Position numbers and translations under genes: made by a program. Below the pieces are notes generated by a model. That model was given only the letters and a program-made list of their open reading frames with translations. It was not told the DNA's origin and ran no database searches. 64,000 bases of DNA from Oxytricha trifallax (taxonomy: Eukaryota; Ciliophora; Spirotrichea; Sporadotrichida; Oxytrichidae), in assembly GCA_000711775.1 (NCBI GenBank), contig ARYC01017701.1, positions 1 through 64,000 on the forward strand. The letters run 5' to 3'. Positions 56,436 to 64,000 of this stretch are shown in pieces (positions within the stretch are counted from its first letter, which is position 1; each line of letters starts with the position of its first letter).

Positions 56436-56641
56436 TAAATTAATTTTTAATATTTAATGCCATTGTTAAATCACTTAATGTGGTGTTTTTTTGTTAAATC
56501 TACCATATAAACTAAAAAATTGTTATAAAATCTAAATTTGATAATTAGTAAATAAGTTTTAAATTAAAATTATTATTCTATAGTTATATGTGATTTTAAA
56601 ATTATTTATGCTCAATGGAGTTTTACAGCAGATTGGAGATA

Positions 56642-57009
56642 TTAAAATATTGGGTATTGACGTCATGGGCTCACAGACTACGCCTCCAGCGCATAAGTGG
56701 CGTTTTTGGCTCACACAAATCGTCAAGAGCTCACAGATGATGTCATGAGCTCACAATTATAATATTAGGGTAAATCTTTATGAAACTCTAAAACTCTTGC
56801 TCTTGCAATATCTGGTAGCCACCATTTAAGTGTTCTAAACTGATAAAATTTAAATATACGCAATAAGATAAGTTCAGTGAGCTCATGACATCATCTGTGA
56901 GCTCTCGGCTTAAAAGTGAGTTGGTGAGGTCTTCTTTGAGCCCTAGACGTCACTTATGCGCTTGAGGCTTCGGCTTTGATCTCTGCAGGTCAATACCCAA
57001 AATTTTAAG
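56642..57009. repeat. inverted-repeat element with GACGTCA and GAGCTCAC words
   Basis: ATTGGGTATTGAC at 56649-56661 is mirrored by GTCAATACCCAAAAT at 56989-57003. The arms of about 120 bases contain the pair GCGCATAAGTG / CACTTATGCGC and GAGCTCACAGATGATGTCAT on both sides. It is much GC-richer than its surroundings. Short copies of the same words occur at 43065-43130. No gene. Confidence 0.8.
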
Positions 57010-58179
57010 TGTAATTTTCATATTCAAATATTATGTCATCAATGTAAAATCATAATTTATGAATTAATAGTAGGGTTCTGATATATTAGTCAGAGTTATT
57101 AAAAACTGCTAAATTAATTGATAAAAATAATGAAATTTTGAAACAATTATAATTTAAATTAATATTTATTTTTAAAAAATCTACTTTTTGACAAGGGAAT
57201 ATATAAATATGTACATTTAATTAAATATATTATAGATGTTAGTTCATTTATTTCTATTTTTATTATTAATAAAAAGTTAACTATTTAAAAAATAATTTAT
57301 TATTTTAATTTAATTTTATATATTTCAAGATTATATTTATGTTTTAAGTATGAAGGAAAGCTGTTAGGATATAAAATAATTTAGTTAAAATATATTGTTA
57401 TAAATCTATAAATTCTTTTATTCTACTTTTAATAACTATTTTAATAAATTTTAACAAGTTAAACTAATAAATATTATATAGTCTTTAAGAGGTCTTAATT
57501 CAAAAAAAATTAGGGAAATTTGTTAAAATTAGTCAAATCATTAAAAATCTATGAAAAAGCTCAACTTTTTTTTATTTAAAATAATAAATAAAGCAATATA
57601 ATGCATTTATTTTGGAGTATTATTTGTATTTTAAATCTATAAAAACAGTCATTAATTTATAATATCAAAATAAAAAGAAAAAAAATTATAAAAATTGAAT
57701 TTAATTAACAAATCTTTTATTAAGATTTAAATCTTTAATTAACTTATATATTTCAAACCATTATAAAATATCTAAGATTTAAAATAAATTATATCAAGTA
57801 TTTGTTTATTGAATGAATAAACAATTTATGATATATAGAAAGTTTGCACTAAATTATGGTGTTGAAAATATTTAATTCTTAAAATCTTTCCCTCAAATAT
57901 ATTATTTATATATTCTAATAAAATAAACATCTCTATAACTTCTTCTTTGAAAAATAATTTTTGTTTGGTATATAATTAAACTTTATTCATATAAAATTCA
58001 ATAATTTATTTCAGTTACTATATTATAAAGAATGCTGTCTCAATTATACTATATGCTTTTGCATATATTTTAATAATTTTAAATTATATTTCAAGTTTAA
58101 TTTTTTAAATCTGATTTTACATATCAAATTAAACAATAACTATTAAATTTGAATTAATTATTTAATTTAAAGATATGTG
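57010..58179. other. AT-rich spacer, probably IES
   Basis: Nothing coding or repeated was recognised on either strand over about 1.2 kb. Confidence 0.45.
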
Positions 58180-59640
58180 ATTACGTGAGTATTTGATTTT
58201 TTTATAAACGGAGTTTCATCTATAACTGTCACAGGCCTAGTATCTGGAGTACCCATCTAAAAGTAGTATGGCTTTGGTATATGTACTTTTATTTATATAA
58301 AAATTAAACTCAAATATGAACGATATATTTTATAATATTAAAAGAGTCTATTTAAGATTCTTTTTATTTTCAAAAATAAAATCTATGAAAGTTAAGACTT
58401 AATTTAATACTTATAATTAAAATTGATTTATAAGATAAAATAATTACTTTCAATAAATTATTAATATATCAACATAATAAGTATAGAAATATAAACCTTA
58501 AAAATTATAATCTTTTTTTTTCCCAAAATGTTTGATATTTTTTTAATTTTTATTATTCTAGAATAATAAAAATTAGGCCGATAAAATTTTTGAAATAAAA
58601 ATTCTTTATGCATTTTCTTTATATTAGGATAATAAAATCTATTAAGGTTGATTATTTTATTAGAATACCATTACAAGTAGCCTATAAACCTGGAGAATCA
58701 ATTTCCTAATTTAGGCTGCTCTTTTCTTTAATTTAATTTTCGGCGCCATAATGCGGTAACAGTAACTGATATATCCTGCTTAGTATATCAATTTTTATTT
58801 AATTTTGAATCTTATCGATAATTGTACTTTATATCTTCTGGATGAGATTGGTATTTATTATGAATAAAATGTACTAGACTACTAATATAATTAATTTTCT
58901 AATTTTAATGAGAATTTGCAAATTTGAAATAATTATAGACAAAAATAACCGCAAGACATCTGAAATAATAAAATTTCATTTTAATATTTGATTTTTTATA
59001 TAAATTGGCTATTTTAATTTAATCTATTTGTTAGCTAACATTTTTGTAATTTTATTTTAATAGTTTCTAAAACTCTATAATAATTAAATAAATTAATGAA
59101 TTTAGTATATTTATAGTTTAAAAATGAGAACAGCTGTATCTTGATTGATTGGATAAGCTGGATTATTGCTATTGATAAAATACAAAAATAGAGTATAAAT
59201 TAAATGAAATTTAAATCAATTAAAATTAATCAAATATAAACAATTCAATTATAATTACGAAAGAAATATTATACTAAAATCTGATATTTTATAATGCTTA
59301 AAAAATTAAAATCGCACTTAATTTATAATACTTAAAGTTTTACATTCAAAGTCAATTTTATACAAGAAAAAAATAGTTAACTTAAAATAGTATTAAATAT
59401 AGCTCTACCCATAATTTAATTTCATTTAAACTTATAGTATAAATTTCTTTGTTACATGTATCTTTATTTCAATAAAAATAGTAGGTGAATTAGAATTCAA
59501 AAAATATAATTAATTAGTAAAACTGTAAAAAGCATTGGGGCTTCATAAACTGAAAATACTTTTCTTACTTTGAATTAAATTGTAAAGTCTTATGATTCAT
59601 AATCTCTATCTGATATTCTCAGTTTTTAGTACATACGACC
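58180..59640 (-). CDS. upstream ectodomain blocks of the large membrane protein
   Basis: Three minus-strand blocks: 59640-59525 (ISDRDYESQDFTIQFKVRKV, FSVYEAPMLFTV), 58800-58690 (QDISVTVTALWRRKLNQRKE) and 58290-58180 (PYYFQMGTPDTRPVTVIDET). The D..YESQDFTI and DISVTVTA patterns resemble cadherin-like strands. The gaps are AT-rich and without frame. Assignment to one gene with the downstream blocks is inferred from strand and style. Confidence 0.5.
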
Positions 59641-61576
59641 CATTTAATTTATTGCATTATTGTTTTTAAATTATTTTTGTCTTTATGTAAAAAAGCATAT
59701 TAATTTAAAAAACTTGTAATCAATAGTAAGAATATACCCACACAGTAACCCTGTATTTAAAGTCAAGAATCTAAAGTATAAGTATATAATATTTATTTAA
59801 AAACTAAATATTAATACAATTTTTACTAGAATTTAAAAAATATAAATAATTAAATTAACTTATCACATTTTCTTTAAATTTTATAAAAATGCTAAACTTT
59901 TAAGTTCAAAATTATTTGATAAATATACTAAAAAATAAAATTCATTTATAATAGGTAAAGGTCAATTTCACTCCAAGAGATGCTCCATAGAATAATTAAA
60001 ATTAAAAAGACCTTCAATTTTTAATTTATATGCTATTTATTTTATTTTTAAAATGAAAATTATATAAAAAGTGTTTGCTTTATTTGTGGATATAATTGAT
60101 ATCTGAGAAATTTACAATTAATAAATAATAATAAGCATTATTTATTAAAAATCAATACTTTTGAGAGAATAATTTTCTATAAAATAATGAAATAGCTAAA
60201 ACTAAAGCACTTAATAATTCTATTTAGAATTACTTATTTTTCATTTATTTAAAAATTAAATTATAGCCTTTTAAAACCATAGTTTTATAAATTATTTGTA
60301 AAATATTAAAAAATATCAACCCTTTAAATGTTTTTTGTACTACTCCTGTTTGATTAAAATCAATAATTCCAATGACTGACAATTGATAAACAATGCAATA
60401 ATTTTTATTTATTTGCTTAAATTATGTTGCAAATGATAATTATTATACATGATTATTTTGACTTTTATAAAATATCTTAAAACTCTAGTGTTTTAAAATG
60501 AAGTACCTTCAAATATACCTATTGCAATTTATTATGCGACACAATCAATTAATTTATCAATTTATTTCTTAAATTAAATTCATTACATAAATATAAGTCT
60601 TTTTAATTTATTTGTCTAAAAATAGAATTTAAAACGAAATAAACTATGTTGATTTTTTATTTATTAAATCATTGTGTATTTTATTTAATTTATTTTAAAT
60701 TAAACATCAATTTAATGATTTATATTACTTTTATTGATTCTGTTTAAGTACGAATTTTTATTTTACTTAAAATAATAAACTGGTTTATATGACAAGAAAC
60801 TTAATAAAAATTATAATAGAGTTATTTAACTAATCAAATAGAGTCAATATTAATTATATTTAACTTCTCTTCTTTTTATTATAGAATCAATTTAATTGAT
60901 CAATTCATTGAAATTACTAGGAAGCTGTTATGCTAATATGAATTTACAATAACGGAAAATAAGAAAGTAAAAAAAGCATATATTATACGATAAAACTTAG
61001 AGATATATCTATTGATTTAAAAGTAAATTTTAAAATCACTAAAATTTGAGATATACAGCAATTGATTTGTAAAATTATTTGAATACTTCAAAAATAAAAA
61101 AAAACATTTTCTTGTAATATTTTATTTTCTAAATCAAGATATATTCCAGCAGAGTAGGAAGAGACTAAAAGTAATATATTTTTTCGAATGTTTATAATTT
61201 AAAATTATAATTACAAATTATAAACGAATTTAAGTAAATTAATTTTTATGCTATTTCTTTTTGGATAAAAATATAACAAACTTGTAATTTTATTATAATT
61301 AAAAATAAGATTAATTATTTATTATAAATGGGAAAGAGATCCTAACTATGCCTCAGTTAATTATATATAAAATATAGCTTTCTACTACACTTTTGCTTGC
61401 TAATCATAGGCAGAAAGATATCATTTCACCAAAGTAGGCCAGTCGATGATGCTAAAATATCAAACAAATTCTTTCTAGTGCGAGTATTTCTCTTAAAAAC
61501 AGGTTTACTTGACATGAGTTTGTGATCAGACTTCAAAAGTGAGAAGATTTAAAAAATTAAAGCAAGGAAATAACAT
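59641..61576. other. AT-rich spacer with at most tiny coding traces
   Basis: Short minus-strand stretches near 59740 (DFKYRVTVWVYSYY) and 60940 (VNSYQHNSFLVISMN) could be micro-MDSs, but are too short to support. Otherwise featureless, probably IES. Confidence 0.35.
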
Positions 61577-61795
61577 TCACCAGGAGAGGTTACTGAAGGA
61601 GCGAAAGCTTATAAACTGCATTCTCATAAAAGTTAAAGTTTTCTTCATTAATATACCTTGTAGAATTTTGCAAGTTTTGTTTATTAGTGAACCCGAAACA
61701 TCATAGTGACATAGGGAAGAATCATGTAGTAGGGTGTTTCCTTTGGATTATTTTGTTTTTGTGTCTGTCACATCACGATTGTATAATCAACTCAT
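61577..61795 (-). CDS. Cys-containing block, probably of the large membrane protein
   Basis: The minus strand reads RDVTDTKTKQSKGNTLLHDS, SLCHYDVSGSLINKTCKILQ, GILMKKTLTFMRMQFISFR, ending in TGA. The two Cys and Thr/Ser-rich character fit an ectodomain piece. A plus-strand frame over the same bases (VNPKHHSDIGKNHVVGCFLW) is also open, so strand is uncertain. Confidence 0.4.
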
Positions 61796-62784
61796 TGTTA
61801 TACACCAAGATTAAATGATGAGTTAGCTCAGGATAAAATTGATGATATAAAAAATAAATTTGAGACTACTCATTAATTAGGAATTGTATATTTAATTTTA
61901 TTTCATAGTTATTAGTTTTCATTAAAATTATAATTAATTCCAAGTGATTTTCTAATTTAAATAATAAAATAATATTAAATTTTTAGATTTAACTCCAGTA
62001 GTTGGAGCAGTTATCTTATAGCTTTTCAAGGTTATTATTTTATAAAAATATAAACTAATTATAAAAGTTGAGAATGTGGACTATACCTGATCTGTGTTAA
62101 TCTCTTTCAATAAGGTTACATATTTTATAGATTATATTTTTTAATTATCGATCAAATATCTTTAAAAATAAAGAATTATTTAAAGTTAATAAATAACATA
62201 ATTAATTTATAATAGGTCTAGATTAAAATTTAAATGGAATTGTGAAACACAACTAAAGAGAAATAGTAACCTAAATGCTAATGACTTACTCATTAAAATT
62301 TATCAATCTAAGTAAGTAATTCTCCAATTTTTCAACTAATAACTCTTAATTTAACTTATTTTTATTTTAATATCTGAATGAAACAACGAAGTATTCAATT
62401 TTTAAGAATATAGGTAGTTAAAACTGTGACGTTGATATTAGCTTGTAAAATTCGAACAATAAGTATAAAACCATATATACTAAAATAAATCTATAACCAA
62501 GTCGGCTAATTTGAGTCTAGATTAATAATAAATGTAAAATTTAAAAATAAGATGTTTAAAAATGCACAATAATTATAGTATACTTTTAAGACTTTATATA
62601 ATGCCATTAATCTATACTTAAAACATAATTATATTTAAGAATATATAAATAATGGCAGCTTTGTATTAATGTATTTATAATTTTCTGATCCTTTTATATT
62701 TTATCAATATTTTATAAAATAGATGAAATTTTAAATACAATAGTAAAAATCAATGAATCAAAATTTTTAATAGCAATATATATC

Positions 62785-63025
62785 AGGAAGTTTTCGAAGA
62801 TGGTTTCTCGCCATTATGGCGTGATATCTAGTATTAACCAAAGTTGGATGATTCTCGTAATCTGCATATTCTTATATTTCTCAAATAAAAATTAGATTTA
62901 GTGTTTTTTATAATTACTTTTTGTAAATATTGGAAATGGCCTGTGAAAGATCCACTTATAGTGTAAGAGGTGTGAATTTTATCATCTAGTAAGTTAAATC
63001 TCAGCACTCTTAAATCACACATTTA
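62785..63025 (-). CDS. coding block, probably of the large membrane protein
   Basis: The minus strand reads VLRFNLLDDKIHTSYTISGS, FTGHFQYLQKV and, in a second frame toward 62785, YADYENHPTLVNTRYHAIMA, RNHLRKLPDIYC. The change of frame suggests an IES between about 62870 and 62930. The region 61796-62784 upstream on this strand shows nothing recognised. Confidence 0.45.
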
Positions 63026-63689
63026 AAATATTAATTGATAAAAATATTCCATTAAATTTTTAAAAACTTAAAAATTCTTTAATTTAGTGTAAAATATTTA
63101 TAATTTTAGTCTAAATTAAAATTATAATTTTTATTAAAAAATAAACTCCAGTCATTGTTTTTTAGGAGAGAAAATTCACACCATTAATTATTTTACTTTG
63201 ATATTTATAAATAAATTATGAGTGGCTTATATCAAATTTTATTGTCAATCAGTTAAAATAATAAGATCAATTAAATATTCATTATTTGAAAATTTTAATT
63301 ATATTTTTTCAATATAAACCATAAATTTTTATTCCAATTATTATAGGAACATAAAATTATTAAATTTTCAAAGAATTAAAGGAGTTAAAACTTTTATTTC
63401 ATTTTTATTATCTATATATTATGTTATAAGATTGAGTAGAATTATTCACCCCCGCTTATGTTACTTAACTATTACAAATATTAATATAAATAGAAATATA
63501 TATTATAAATAAGTAATATTGTATATAGAATTAATATTTAATTAAATTTTTTTCTCAAAAAATGTGGTACTTTATCCATATTTTAATATTTTATTGTTGT
63601 AATATTAAAATTAAATTTAATTAAAAAAATATACGATAATTGAGACAATGTTATTAGAAAATTTATAATTAAGGGGAAATAAACACTGA

Positions 63690-64000
63690 AGGTAATATTC
63701 CTACCAACATTTCATTAAAAACACTAGGCGTGGGAACAGCCAGATTTGACTAGTCGTCCAAACTTACATCCTTTCTACCAAAACTCATTTCGCTACTCTT
63801 TTCATGTAAAATTACCTGCGAAATAGTATCTCGCGGATATTTTTAGGTACAATTACAATATAATACTGATTTATTTCCCAATCTATAAAAAAGAGTCAGT
63901 CAACCAATCTTCAGGACAATAAGTCTGAAGCTAAATATTCGATTATTATTATAATATCGTTATCTGTTGTGTACAAGTACAAGCTAGAGCCAATTGGATT
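63690..64000 (-). CDS. coding blocks at the window edge, probably of the large membrane protein
   Basis: From the window end the minus strand reads NPIGSSLYLYTTDNDIIIII, EYLASDLLS, then after an AT-rich gap RDTISQVILHEKSSEMSFGR, KDVSLDDQSNLAVPTPSVFN, EMLVGILPSV. A plus-strand frame is open across the same stretch, but its composition (many Leu/Ser/Thr codons mirrored) is less convincing. The gene would continue beyond the window. Confidence 0.4.

Noticed and set aside
1-64000. CRISPR arrays, bacterial operons, Shine-Dalgarno sites, rRNA genes
   Set aside because: No spaced direct repeats, rRNA-like or clear tRNA-like sequences were seen. Code use, introns and TBEs point to a ciliate nucleus.
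1-64000. Retrovirus-like, LINE or Polinton-like elements
   Set aside because: No reverse transcriptase, integrase with LTRs, capsid or polymerase motifs were recognised. All clear mobile elements here are TBE-type DNA transposons or foldback/TIR repeats.

Overview
The window looks like micronuclear (germline) DNA of a hypotrich ciliate in the Oxytricha / Stylonychia / Tetmemena group. Four observations support this. (1) It is very AT-rich, and coding blocks are short and separated by AT-rich gaps, as expected for macronuclear-destined segments (MDSs) and internal eliminated sequences (IESs). (2) Coding blocks read well only when TAA and TAG encode Gln and TGA is the stop. (3) Several 4-kb transposons carry C4A4 telomere-like tips and three genes (a DDE transposase, a zinc-finger/kinase protein, and a smaller protein), which is the structure of telomere-bearing elements (TBEs). 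(4) Palindromic MITE-like repeats are frequent. MDS/IES boundaries given here are inferred from where the frame is open; none was tested against a macronuclear sequence.

Layout. 1-10.8 kb: a palindrome, the 3' blocks of a kinase/TPR-like gene (copy A), several palindromic repeats, a TBE remnant (4.6-5.4 kb) and small coding blocks. 11.0-19.9 kb: an older palindromic repeat split by a TBE, which is itself split by a second TBE. 20.0-21.2 kb: minus-strand coding blocks of unknown function. 21.5-37.9 kb: plus-strand blocks that read like one dispersed gene (copy B), with a protein kinase domain at the front and helical repeat-like blocks at the end. Its gaps hold palindromes, a small gene-bearing inverted-repeat element, a third TBE (29.8-33.8 kb) and a 0.9-kb TIR element. 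38.8-42.9 kb: a fourth TBE in the opposite orientation.

43.5-46.5 kb: a strikingly GC-rich island with coding blocks on both strands, lying between the two halves of a split MITE. 46.8-64.0 kb: about twenty minus-strand blocks that fit one large ciliate membrane protein, with cadherin-like and Thr/Asn-rich extracellular parts, several membrane segments and a cytoplasmic tail. One MITE sits inside the Thr/Asn linker. Removing it together with one copy of a flanking 6-bp repeat restores a continuous frame.

The strongest observations are this MITE acting as an IES inside a reading frame, the three-level nesting at 11-20 kb, and the GC-rich mixed-strand island inside a split MITE. Product names come from motifs read by eye; no database search was possible.
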